In this document: in pieces, positions 8,461 through 16,745 of the stretch
Layout of the letters: every line of letters begins with the position of its first letter
Position numbering within the stretch: position 1 is the stretch's first letter
Source: Brumimicrobium sp964585545
GTDB lineage: Bacteria; Bacteroidota; Bacteroidia; Flavobacteriales_D; Crocinitomicaceae
Direction: 5' to 3'
Assembly (NCBI GenBank): GCA_964585545.1
Contig: CAZPDT010000006.1
Span: 107,436-171,435, forward strand
Length of the DNA stretch: 64,000 nucleotides
Translations under genes and position numbers: made by a program
The notes under the pieces: model-generated
Told to the model about the DNA's origin: nothing
The model's database searches: none
The model's input: the letters and a program-made list of their open reading frames with translations, nothing else

Positions 8461-10536
8461 ATGAAACAGATTACCTTATTTTTTATCCTTTTATCAACTT
8501 CCTTCCTTGTAAAAAGTCAAGAAAATAAATCCCATTGCGGGACAGATGAAATAATGCACCAACTGTATCAGCAACGTCCAGACCTACAATCTGGAATGGT
8601 TCATGCGACAGAAAAATTAGAGCAATTTACCCAAGAATACATTGCTCATCCCAATCCGGTGAGGAGCAATGCTACCTATATTATACCAGTTGTTTTCCAT
8701 ATCATACACGATTATGGCGAAGGAAACATATCAAATGAGCAAATATTTGATGCCATAAAACAAGTCAATACACAATATCGAATGCAAAACGCAGACACTG
8801 TAAATATTGTTAATGACTTTAAGGGATTGGCTGCCGATACTGAAATTGAAATTCGTTTGGCCAAGAAAGATCCAAATGGCAATTGCACCAATGGAATTAC
8901 GAGAACATATTCTCCTTTGACAAATGCTGGAGGTCATGTAGTTAAAGATATAATCCATTGGCCTTCCGACCAATATCTAAACATCTATGTATGTAATTTT
9001 GTCGGACCTAATCTTGCTGGGCACTGTCTTTTACCTGGTGCAGCGGATACTATTCCTGAATGGGATGGTATTGTCATTCAACATGGTTCTGTGGGGTCAA
9101 TTGGAACATCAAATTCTTTAAAGAAAACAGTATTGACCCATGAAATTGGGCATTATCTCAACCTACAACATATATGGGGTGGCAATAATGTACCTGGATT
9201 TTTCTACCTGCCCGTTGGTGACCCTGGAAATTGTAGTCATGACGATGGTGTAGCAGACACCCCAAATACCTTGGGATGGTCGAGTTGTAACCTAACAGGA
9301 ACGACTTGCGGTTCATTGGATATGGTTCAAAATTATATGGACTATTCCTACTGTTCAGTTATGTTTACAGAAGGACAAAAACAAAGAATGCATGCTGCAT
9401 TAAACTCAACTGTTGCGAACAGAAATAATTTATGGTCAAATGCCAATCTTATCGCCACTGGAATCATTGGTGGAGACCAACTTTGTAAAGCAGTCCCAGA
9501 AGTCTCTCGACGCGTTGTTTGCGCTGGAGAGTCTGTTGATTTTTCAGACCTTTCTTATCATGGAATTACCTCTCGAACATGGACTTTTCAAGGTGGAGAT
9601 ATCGGTACTTCTACAGACTCTACTGTTACAGTTGTTTACAATACGCCAGGAAAATACGATGTTCAATTAAGTGTTTCTGATGGCAGTCAAACAATAGACA
9701 CGACATTGACTGATTTTATTCAAGTACTGCCTTCCCAACCTACAAACAATACATTAGTTGAAGGCTTTGAAAACTTGTCAACTTTTAATAATAAATGGTA
9801 TATTTTACCAAGTAGCAACCCAACAGCATTTGAAATAATAAATTACGGCAAAAGCAGCAATCATTCAATTTATGTCAATAACTTCAATGGCGCTCCAATA
9901 GCCGACTATTCCTTTCAAAGTTTTCCTTTTGACGCTTCTCAGTACACTGATTTTGCCATAACCTTAGACTATGCCTATGCAAAAATGTCGACTTCCAACC
10001 AAGAAGCAATATTTATAGAGTTAAGTAAAGATTGCGGACAAAATTGGTCTATAAAAAGAAAAATATCTTTAGTCAACAATTATTCGGTAGCTTCCGACAA
10101 TGTCTTTTTCCCCACCCATGATAGTCTTTGGATACATAAGGAATATACTTTCCCTTTAGGTGCTTTTAAAGTGAATGATTTAATGGTTCGTTTTAGATTT
10201 GAAGGCAATAATGGAAACAATGTATTTATTGACAATATTAAAATTTCTGACATAAGTCAACTCGGTTTAAATGATGCAAAAGCAGACAATCAATTGTATA
10301 TTTATCCAAACCCTGCCAATACGGAAGTTAAAGTAGCGGTTGACAAAGGAACACTCGATGGAAAGGTGCAACTTTATGATGTCTATGGGAAAGTAATACA
10401 TTCTTACAGAGTCAAACAGCAAAAACAGTATACTGTTCCACTAAATACAATCTCTGAAGGTACTTATTTCTTGAAATATTATCCAAGCAATGTACAGAAA
10501 AGTGCTCGTGTTCAAAAAGTAATTGTTGTAAAGTAA
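8461..10536 (+). CDS. Secreted M43-family zinc metalloprotease with PKD and T9SS type A domains
   Basis: 691 aa from ATG 8461; an upstream TTG frame (8359) only adds unlikely residues before a good signal peptide (MKQITLFFILLSTSFLVKSQ). The catalytic domain covers about 60-315, with the zinc site HEIGHYLNLQH (227-237) matching HExxHxxGxxH metzincins except that Asn replaces the Gly, and a Met-turn candidate CSVMFT. This pattern fits the pregnancy-associated-plasma-protein family (M43). A PKD domain follows (about 340-420), then a jelly-roll module (about 430-600) and a type A sorting domain with YIYPNPAN and a final KVIVVK. It probably degrades proteins outside the cell. Its last 373 bp are duplicated at 18819. 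Confidence 0.9.
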   Translation: MKQITLFFILLSTSFLVKSQENKSHCGTDEIMHQLYQQRPDLQSGMVHATEKLEQFTQEYIAHPNPVRSNATYIIPVVFHIIHDYGEGNISNEQIFDAIKQVNTQYRMQNADTVNIVNDFKGLAADTEIEIRLAKKDPNGNCTNGITRTYSPLTNAGGHVVKDIIHWPSDQYLNIYVCNFVGPNLAGHCLLPGAADTIPEWDGIVIQHGSVGSIGTSNSLKKTVLTHEIGHYLNLQHIWGGNNVPGFFYLPVGDPGNCSHDDGVADTPNTLGWSSCNLTGTTCGSLDMVQNYMDYSYCSVMFTEGQKQRMHAALNSTVANRNNLWSNANLIATGIIGGDQLCKAVPEVSRRVVCAGESVDFSDLSYHGITSRTWTFQGGDIGTSTDSTVTVVYNTPGKYDVQLSVSDGSQTIDTTLTDFIQVLPSQPTNNTLVEGFENLSTFNNKWYILPSSNPTAFEIINYGKSSNHSIYVNNFNGAPIADYSFQSFPFDASQYTDFAITLDYAYAKMSTSNQEAIFIELSKDCGQNWSIKRKISLVNNYSVASDNVFFPTHDSLWIHKEYTFPLGAFKVNDLMVRFRFEGNNGNNVFIDNIKISDISQLGLNDAKADNQLYIYPNPANTEVKVAVDKGTLDGKVQLYDVYGKVIHSYRVKQQKQYTVPLNTISEGTYFLKYYPSNVQKSARVQKVIVVK

Positions 10537-10974
10537 TAAATCATTACCTCATCAATCCAGGATTGAGAGAAGCAGAATAAAGAAAATCAAAGCAGGATAC
10601 TCGCTCTCACTCTGTTTCCCCCTACCGTTTCAAATAGAAAAACCCCTCTTTCACACGGTCTTCTTTTTTTGCCACCACATTTCCACTCAGTTCAATCACA
10701 TAATAATACGTCCCTTCAGGAAGCCTATTGCTACCCATTGTAGTTTGACTTTGGGAAATGCCATCCCAATCATTTTGGTAGTCATCAGATTGATAAACAA
10801 GACTGCCCCAGCGGTTATAGATCCAAACTTTTGTGCCGGGAAACTTTTCAAGGTCTTTAATATAAAACACATCGTTTTTGCCATCTCCGTTGGGAGAAAT
10901 AGCACCAGAAACGGTCACAACGGTATTATCGTAAACCCAAATGGTTTTACGCATTGTATCAGCACAACTTTTAT
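10164..10974. repeat. 811-bp near-identical repeat, copy A
   Basis: This segment matches 18819-19629 at a constant offset of 8,655 bp. Only three substitutions were seen, all within about 50 bp of the left end. It covers the C-terminal end of the metalloprotease, the whole 85-bp convergent spacer and the C-terminal domain of the type B protein. Identity stops abruptly at both ends although the type B genes remain homologous beyond it. Confidence 0.95.
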
Positions 10975-12598
10975 CATATTGCCAACCGATAAGTTGCACT
11001 TCGTAATTTCCCGCCGTATCTGCCAGAAAACCTGAAAAAGATTGGGGTTGAACCTCTCCGTTGATGGCCCAAATAAAAGCATCTGTATAGTGGGAGTTGT
11101 TTGTAATATCCACTTGCAATGGCACTTTTCCATTGAGCGGTTCTGCTGTAAAAGCAAGGACAGTGTTTTTATAAGAATTAACCATGACTGATGTTTCTTC
11201 ACTTTTACAGCCATACGAATTGGTATAAAAAACAGTATATTCTCCTTTACTTAGGTTAGAAAAGGATGTACCGCTGGTCTGCAAAGTATCACCTTCTGAA
11301 GTAACCGCCCACAATGTGTCCCAATTTGTTGGTTTATTTCCGTCTATTGCAATTGCACCATCATTGTTTACTCCGCATAAAGCAGGGGAAGTATCAAAAT
11401 TACTTTTCTCCACTTTTGGAGATACGGTTATCCGAACAGGCCGAACCACCGAACAGCTATCAGAGTTCCATATTCTTACGGTGTAAACTTGAGAAGAATC
11501 TCCTGTGAAAATTGGGTTGGGGCAATTTGTACAACTTAAATCGTCTATAGCAGCAGAATCTGAAATGGCTGTCCACTCGTAACCTGTGTTTGACCCTGAG
11601 GAAGCCCCTCCTGTAGCTTGAAGTTGTAGGGTTTCTCCATAGCAAATGGTGGTATCGGGGGAGACGGTGGTGGAGAAGGTGTCGCAGGGGGAGGTGTAGG
11701 TGAGGAAGAAACCGCTGTATATATTATATCGAAAATTAGCATTGTACTCCCATTTTAACTTCCAATTTAGATTTGTTGCATTATTATTGAGGTAAGTGGA
11801 AATATCTGCTAATCCATCGCTGCCCCCCATTGTGTTGTTTGGTACATCATCATCTAACCCATACAATTGATTATTTTGAAAATAAAAATGTCCTTTTACA
11901 CCTGCACCTCCAAATGCATTATTTACTTGATCTGTTCCTTTTAGAAGTCCCAGTAAATTATTTTCTACGTAGATGTAACTTCCATCATTATCATTTCCTA
12001 ATCTATCTGTATAGACAGCAAGCCCTACAGGGTGTCCAGTGTTAATTGGATTGAGATTAGTGGTCGCATATTTTTGTTCATAATGAATCATGTCATAGTT
12101 ATTCAATAAAACAGTGTAATTTGTTCTTGAAAAAGCAGGGTTTTCGTAGATTACGTATAAATAAATATTTCCATATTTTAAATTGATGCTTTGACCAAGT
12201 TGTGGGGGAATAGTAATATTAAAGTTAGTTGGATTTGATTGCATATTACCTGTTATATCAAGAGCATGTATTGCACTCAAAGAATCAGTAGATTCTATTA
12301 TGTAGTTATTAGTGACTTGATTATTGTAATTGAAATTGTAACTAATACCGTTTATAATAATGTTGGTGCTGTCCGCATTTCCAAAACGCTGAACAAATAA
12401 AAATGCTTTTTTAACGGTACTTCCAGGTTCGATATAAATTTGGAAAGAACCAGTACCCGCTCCCATTGAAGTTGAAAATCCAGCCCCTGTAATTCCACAT
12501 TTACAAACGTCTTGATAGAATACCGTTTGACTATAAGAGTGTTTTAACGAGATTAATAACAAGAAAGAAGCAAGAAGATAACAATATTTCTTTCTCAT
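10622..12598 (-). CDS. Large secreted protein with type B (gliding-associated) C-terminal domain, paralog 1
   Basis: 658 aa with signal peptide (MRKKYCYLLASFLLLISLKHSYSQ). Residues 25-310 form a beta-rich module starting TVFYQDVCKCGITGAG, which is shared with the 653-aa paralog at 19277. Residues 315-400 are an Ig-like module beginning CDTFSTTVSPDTTICYGETLQL. PKD-like repeats follow. The last 90 residues are a type B sorting domain: SGAISPNGDGKNDVFYI, VWIYNRWGSLVYQS, LPEGTYYYVIEL. Such proteins are exported by T9SS and stay on the cell surface, often with a PorP/SprF partner. The function is unknown; adhesion is plausible. The domain itself lies in the 811-bp repeat. Confidence 0.85.
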   Translation of the reverse strand: MRKKYCYLLASFLLLISLKHSYSQTVFYQDVCKCGITGAGFSTSMGAGTGSFQIYIEPGSTVKKAFLFVQRFGNADSTNIIINGISYNFNYNNQVTNNYIIESTDSLSAIHALDITGNMQSNPTNFNITIPPQLGQSINLKYGNIYLYVIYENPAFSRTNYTVLLNNYDMIHYEQKYATTNLNPINTGHPVGLAVYTDRLGNDNDGSYIYVENNLLGLLKGTDQVNNAFGGAGVKGHFYFQNNQLYGLDDDVPNNTMGGSDGLADISTYLNNNATNLNWKLKWEYNANFRYNIYSGFFLTYTSPCDTFSTTVSPDTTICYGETLQLQATGGASSGSNTGYEWTAISDSAAIDDLSCTNCPNPIFTGDSSQVYTVRIWNSDSCSVVRPVRITVSPKVEKSNFDTSPALCGVNNDGAIAIDGNKPTNWDTLWAVTSEGDTLQTSGTSFSNLSKGEYTVFYTNSYGCKSEETSVMVNSYKNTVLAFTAEPLNGKVPLQVDITNNSHYTDAFIWAINGEVQPQSFSGFLADTAGNYEVQLIGWQYDKSCADTMRKTIWVYDNTVVTVSGAISPNGDGKNDVFYIKDLEKFPGTKVWIYNRWGSLVYQSDDYQNDWDGISQSQTTMGSNRLPEGTYYYVIELSGNVVAKKEDRVKEGFFYLKR

Positions 12599-12645
12599 GG
12601 AACAAATATTCTATCCTCAAAAGTAAAATGTTTTTAGAACTTAAC

Positions 12646-12993
12646 CTAATTTTGGAGTTGTTTCCTTAAAAAGGCAATTTCTTCTTCAAGGTGTTTTATC
12701 CTTTCTTCATATTGGGTTATCATTTTTTCGGGAAGTTGGTTGATAAATTGCTCAAACTTACCAGACTGTGTGCAATTATGGAAAACAAGGTTATCATCAA
12801 AATTGGTGATATCGGATGGTTTTATTTCTAAAATATTGGAAATCTCACTTAGTTTCTCCCAGTCTATCCTAGTTTCATTATTCTCTATTTTACTGTATGC
12901 TCTTTGAGAAATCTTCATTCTATGCGCCATATACTCTTGTGAATATCCTTTTAGCTTTCGTATTTGCCTTAGTTTTTCTCCAATTTCTTTCAT
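12646..12993 (-). CDS. XRE-family transcriptional regulator with coiled-coil tail
   Basis: 115 aa. Residues 5-60 are a lambda-repressor-like helix-turn-helix (LRQIRKLKGYSQEYMAHRM, then ISQRAYSKIENNETRIDWEKL). The C-terminal 35 residues are charged and heptad-like (YEERIKHLEEEIAFLRKQL), probably a dimerisation coiled coil. It lies between a type B protein gene and a decayed T9SS gene and has no counterpart in the second copy of this block. Two direct repeats TTTAGAACCA 20 bp apart lie just upstream (13004-13033) and could be its own operator. Confidence 0.85.
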   Translation of the reverse strand: MKEIGEKLRQIRKLKGYSQEYMAHRMKISQRAYSKIENNETRIDWEKLSEISNILEIKPSDITNFDDNLVFHNCTQSGKFEQFINQLPEKMITQYEERIKHLEEEIAFLRKQLQN

Positions 12994-13003
12994 GTCTCTC
13001 TAT

Positions 13004-13033
13004 TTTAGAACCAAAAGCACTTATTTAGAACCA
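13004..13033 (-). promoter_or_regulatory. Direct repeats upstream of the XRE regulator (candidate operator)
   Basis: TTTAGAACCA occurs at 13004-13013 and 13024-13033, exactly 20 bp (two helical turns) apart and 11 bp before the start of the XRE gene. Spacing and place fit an autoregulatory site; this is inference. Confidence 0.4.
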
Positions 13034-13133
13034 TTTTTACAAGTCCATGTCGTATTTTATTCTATAAATTTGAAGGTTTTAACCTAATTATTTGGTGTGT
13101 ACTATTTTATTGTCTAATCTAAAACGAAATTTT

Positions 13134-13421
13134 ATGAAACGATTACTGCTATTTATTTCATTATTCTTGATAATAGGAATAAACTAAACTTTTTCTCAAA
13201 ATTCTATTTGGAGTATGTCGCCTTATCTGTTCGATGAATTTAGTCTCACGTCCCTCCCCGCCAACTCTAACGATCCTAATCGATACCATGGAAATCCTGC
13301 GGAGTGCGTTTCCAATGCCATGCAAGATGCCAACGGTGATTTGCTCTTTTTTATTGTGGACGGAATGATTTATGATAAGGAGGGGTATACCATAGGGGAT
13401 TTAACCTATTTGTGTAATTAG
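13134..13421 (+). pseudogene. Decayed 5' remnant of a T9SS protein (paralog of the gene at 21424)
   Basis: The frame from ATG 13134 encodes a signal peptide start (MKRLLLFISLFLIIGIN), meets TAA at 13185-13187, then continues in the same frame as TFSQNSIWSM and a domain starting near residue 30 that matches the mature N-terminus of the 1345-aa protein at 21424. Shared words are YHGNPA/YHGDPA, LLFFIVDG/MLFFIVDG and YDKEGY-x-IGDLT. It ends at TAG 13419-13421 after 95 codons, so over 90% of the gene is missing. An in-frame stop at the cleavage site plus loss of the rest make it non-functional unless the stop is read through. Confidence 0.8.
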
Positions 13422-13483
13422 TAGCTGCTTAATAGTTTGATTTTCAGTTCGAAACAAAACTATTGACTTTTGCCTATAATGGT

Positions 13484-14086
13484 TTATTTATTAATAATAT
13501 TCATCGCAAAATCAGAACCCATTCCTTGGAAGTATGCCAAATTTATCCAACAGATGGCGAGTTGTTCCAACAAACCGGTTTTATCATCTCCTCCAAAGTC
13601 ATAACAACTTGAAAAGCCAATATCATTAGCTAAATCTTTAACAATTTCTTTTGCCATTTGACTATTTCCTGCAACAAATGTGTCAACACCACTAGGCGAA
13701 AGCATATTTTCATACCCAGTGTTGTTAAATGCTTTTACAATATTCTTACAAGAAGTTAATTCATGCCATGCTTCAAAACAATTGGAAAATCCTTTTGGAG
13801 GTTCAGGAAATGAATTGGTCGGGTCGATGAGAATCTTATCTGCGATATTTTCTAATGTTGGTGCCAACTCCGGAATCACCTTCGGAGGAACAGACATCAA
13901 AACCACTTCTGAGAAAGCAATAGCATCATTTATTGAATGAACAGAACAATTATTCAAAGACAACAAGTCTTTCCCTTTGAAATTATTTTGGTCTCTAACC
14001 CCAAGAAAAATATCATGCCCAGCTTTTGCCCATCCTTTGGATAAGGCTGAGCCAACATTTCCTGTTCCTATAATTGCAATTTTCAT
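13484..14086 (-). CDS. NAD(P)-binding protein of the F420-dependent NADP oxidoreductase-like family
   Basis: 200 aa. A Rossmann motif GTGNVGSAL opens the chain (residues 7-15), followed by KAGHDIFLGVRD, the pattern of NADP-dependent F420 reductase-like proteins (NPQR family). Later landmarks are MSVPPKVIPEL, a LIDPTNSFPEP stretch and FNNTGYENM. Flavobacteria generally do not make F420, so the true electron partner is unknown. It is the last gene of the heme/iron operon, 12 bp after the decayed ChaN frame, and could act on flavin or an iron carrier, but that is only context. Confidence 0.75.
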   Translation of the reverse strand: MKIAIIGTGNVGSALSKGWAKAGHDIFLGVRDQNNFKGKDLLSLNNCSVHSINDAIAFSEVVLMSVPPKVIPELAPTLENIADKILIDPTNSFPEPPKGFSNCFEAWHELTSCKNIVKAFNNTGYENMLSPSGVDTFVAGNSQMAKEIVKDLANDIGFSSCYDFGGDDKTGLLEQLAICWINLAYFQGMGSDFAMNIINK

Positions 14087-14098
14087 TGATAAAAGTAT

Positions 14099-14894
14099 TT
14101 AATATGTTTTTGTCATGTCTGCAGGCACAATAATTATAAATTCTATTGGCACAACTTCCACCGGTATTGGAAGATTTGTTTTTTCTGAATTTGCCACAGT
14201 TATTACAGCAATTTTCAAATTTTTGAAGAATCCTTTTTGTTTTTAAGAATAGACTCTGCCATAGTAGCATCTTTTATCGCTTGAGCAGCTATAAATTGCA
14301 TAATATTTTCCTCCATGCCGTGCTTTTTAAAAATAGCTTTCATCTCACTATATCCAGGAGTTTCTAAATCAACTTTTATGGGCAGTTTAGCAATATATTG
14401 TTTGTCTTTTTTGGCAGCTTCTCTAGACTATCAAGACCAAAATGGGAAACAACTTTAGCATATCTTCTCGGAACATTTGTTGCAATGAAAGGCAAATTGT
14501 TTTCCTTGGCAAAATCGAGTAGTGGCTTATAATCTGTTTTGAAATTAGACCATAAACGAGCACTGTCTTTAAGCGTTTTTGAATCAATTTCTCCAGCCAA
14601 ATATTTGTTAACTTGCTTTTGATTATCACGCTCGAGCATTTCGGCTCCCAACACCAAACGTTCTCCAATTAACTCGTAGAGAGCTTTCTCCGTTTTTAGC
14701 TGTAACCAATGATTAATAGCGTTGTTGTGGTATTCTCCAAAAAGAATTATGTCATACTCACTAAGAGCATCAATCATCTTTGAGAAAGTAACTTGTTCAC
14801 CTTTTTGGCTATAGATTTGATATGCCTGAAGTTCTTGCCCTTGGGAGCTTCCAATTACAATAAGAAAAGTGAAGAAGAGAATCGTATTTTTCAT
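14099..14894 (-). pseudogene. Frameshifted and internally deleted ChaN-family heme/iron lipoprotein gene
   Basis: The intact part (172 aa from 14894) has a signal peptide (MKNTILFFTFLIVIGSSQGQ) and ChaN hallmarks: ILFGEYHNNAINHWLQ, VLGAEMLERDNQ and a central KDSARLWSNFKTDYKPLLDFAK. At about 14415-14420 a one-base loss throws the frame off after LDSLE; the correct frame continues EAAKKDKQYIAKLP and ETPGYSEMKAIFKKHGM to about 14236. A second break, with the usual glycine/histidine segment missing, then joins to LKIAVITVANSE and ends EFIIIVPADMTKTY at TAA 14099-14101. ChaN proteins are heme-binding lipoproteins. The N-terminal fragment could still be made. Confidence 0.8.
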
Positions 14895-14908
14895 TTTATT
14901 TCAAATTA

Positions 14909-15709
14909 TTATTTAAAATTACAAGCCCCTCTTTGGTTCCCAAAGATTATCATAGGACAATTCGTTATTGGATTAGGACAAACAGCACAAGGAAAATCGT
15001 AGGCATTTTGAACAATATCTTCTTTGAAAATTTCATCCGGTGTACCGTGATTAATAACCTTTCCTTGCTTTAGCAAGAGGACTTTATCAGCAAATTCTGC
15101 GGCTAAATTTAAATCGTGTAACACTAAAATCGCAGCATTTCCTTTTTCTGTAAAGGCTTTTATGTTTTCTAAAATTTTATGCTGATATCGAACATCTAGG
15201 TTGTTTAGAGGCTCATCAAAAAAGGCCAGCTTATGCTCAATATCATTATCGAGTTGAGCTATAACTCTAGCCAAATGTACACGCTGTTTTTCTCCGCCGG
15301 AAAGTGAATTGTAATTTCTATCTTTTAAATCAAAAATATCACAATCTTTCATGGCTTCGTCAATTACTTCTATATCTACTGTGCTAGGTGTATGTTTAAA
15401 ATAAGGATAGCGCCCCATCAAAACAATTTCTTTTACCAATAGCTCAATATCTGAATTGATTTCTTGTGAAAATTTTGCTTTGTTATATGCGAGTTCTTTA
15501 TCATTCCATTTTGAGAGTCTTTTTTCTTTTAAAAAGACAGCATCATCAGCTTGTGCGTTTTCTTTTGCCAGCACCTTTAATAAGGTAGATTTTCCGGCTC
15601 CATTTGGACCAATAATTATAAGCAACTCACCCTTTTCAACAGATAAATCGATTCCATTCAAGATTTTAATCTTGCGATGTGAAAAAGATATCTTATCTGC
15701 TTTAATCAT
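14909..15709 (-). CDS. hmuV: Heme/siderophore ABC transporter ATPase
   Basis: 266 aa. It powers import of heme or ferric siderophore at the inner membrane. Walker A GPNGAGKST is near residues 34-42, the signature LSGGEKQRVHLARV near 135-148, Walker B LAFFDEPLNNLD near 160-171 and the switch His in VLHDLNLAAEF. The extra Val-Phe-Leu-Lys-Glu segment and the order suit the HmuV group. The last 25 residues hold three cysteines (CAVCPNPITNC), which is richer than I would expect for this family. It overlaps nothing but sits 4 bp from the permease stop in the operon hmuT-hmuU-hmuV. Confidence 0.9.
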   Translation of the reverse strand: MIKADKISFSHRKIKILNGIDLSVEKGELLIIIGPNGAGKSTLLKVLAKENAQADDAVFLKEKRLSKWNDKELAYNKAKFSQEINSDIELLVKEIVLMGRYPYFKHTPSTVDIEVIDEAMKDCDIFDLKDRNYNSLSGGEKQRVHLARVIAQLDNDIEHKLAFFDEPLNNLDVRYQHKILENIKAFTEKGNAAILVLHDLNLAAEFADKVLLLKQGKVINHGTPDEIFKEDIVQNAYDFPCAVCPNPITNCPMIIFGNQRGACNFK

Positions 15710-15713
15710 TTTG

Positions 15714-16745
15714 TTATAATGTTTTTTTGTGTCTTATTAAAATAGCAATAAAAATTGGCGCTCCCATAAAAGCAGTCAAAACTCCTATAGGCATCTCCGA
15801 AGGCGCAACAATAGTTCTACTTAAGGTATCTGCACACAAAAGAAGTATGCCTCCAAGAATAGCCGAAAGGGGTAAGATGATGTGATAATTTGCTTTAAAA
15901 ATTAATCGTATAATATAAGGAACTATTAATCCAACAAACCCAATGGCTCCAGCAAAAGCAACACAGGTTCCTACCATTAGTGAAGTAAGAATAATGATTG
16001 TTTTTTTAATTTTTTCAACATTAATACCGATATGCGTTGCGTCTTGCTCTCCTAATGCCATTGCATTTAATGCTTTCCCTTTGTTGATTAGAAACAAATA
16101 AGAGCATGAAACAACAACTGCTAAAATCCCATTTTTTACCCAAGTGGCACCGCCTAAACTTCCAAGCATCCAAAAGGTCAAATCACGGAGTTCTTCTTCA
16201 TCAGTAAGATAGGTTAAAAAACCAGTTGCTGCACCAGCCAATGCAGAAATTGCTACTCCTGCAAGAAGCATAATAACAACATTTGTTTTACCTCTTGTTG
16301 TTGAAATTTGATATACAAATAACATCGTTAAAATTGCACCAAAGAAAGCCATAAAACTGATTAGTGAGTAATGCAATACCTCAGGTATAAACGCGCGTAA
16401 ACCTTCTCCTAAAACAATGGCAATAGCCGCAAATAAAGATGCCCCTGTCGTAACACCAATAAGCCCGGGTGTTGCCAAAGGATTTTTAAACATTCCTTGA
16501 AGACAAGCGCCAGAAACAGCTAATGCACTTCCAATGAGTATGGCCATAATAATTCGAGGAAGACGCAAATCAAAAAAAACAAATGAATCATTTGAAGAAA
16601 CTGCTGTTCCTTTAGTGAAACCACTTTTGAAAACATCCCATAAATCATTATCAAATTGATACACACCGAAGGTTAATGATAATAAACCTAAAAGAGAAAG
16701 TGCGATAATGCCAATTATAACATATATGGATAGCTTACTTTGCAT
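15714..16745 (-). CDS. hmuU: Heme/iron ABC transporter permease (FecCD family)
   Basis: 343 aa with roughly nine or ten membrane spans. Typical FecCD features are LRLPRIIMAILIGSALAVSGACLQGMFKNPLA near residues 58-90 (shown here in part: LPRIIMAILIG, GACLQGMFKNPLA), TPGLIGVTTGASL, and FVGLIVPYIIRLIF with a later DTLSRTIVAPSEMPIGVLTAFMG region. These are the loops that contact the ATPase. It overlaps the 3' end of the binding-protein gene by 11 bp and is followed closely by hmuV. It transports heme or a siderophore complex across the inner membrane. Confidence 0.9.
   Translation of the reverse strand: MQSKLSIYVIIGIIALSLLGLLSLTFGVYQFDNDLWDVFKSGFTKGTAVSSNDSFVFFDLRLPRIIMAILIGSALAVSGACLQGMFKNPLATPGLIGVTTGASLFAAIAIVLGEGLRAFIPEVLHYSLISFMAFFGAILTMLFVYQISTTRGKTNVVIMLLAGVAISALAGAATGFLTYLTDEEELRDLTFWMLGSLGGATWVKNGILAVVVSCSYLFLINKGKALNAMALGEQDATHIGINVEKIKKTIIILTSLMVGTCVAFAGAIGFVGLIVPYIIRLIFKANYHIILPLSAILGGILLLCADTLSRTIVAPSEMPIGVLTAFMGAPIFIAILIRHKKTL

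Noticed and set aside
10552..10566. Palindrome TCAATCC-A-GGATTGA between convergent genes as a terminator.
   Set aside because: The stem leaves at most six pairs with a real loop and there is no T-run; the copy in the second repeat is identical simply because it is duplicated.
11545..11742. Proline-rich minus-strand frame within the type B gene.
   Set aside because: It is an out-of-frame shadow of repeated Ser/Pro codons in the real gene.
13215..13421. A 68-codon frame as a complete small gene.
   Set aside because: It is the part of a larger decayed gene after an in-frame stop and lacks its own signal peptide or start context.
14013..14270. An 85-codon frame with many cysteines on the minus strand.
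   Set aside because: It overlaps the decayed ChaN gene and the next gene in another frame; the Cys-rich text is an out-of-frame reading of the ChaN C-terminus.
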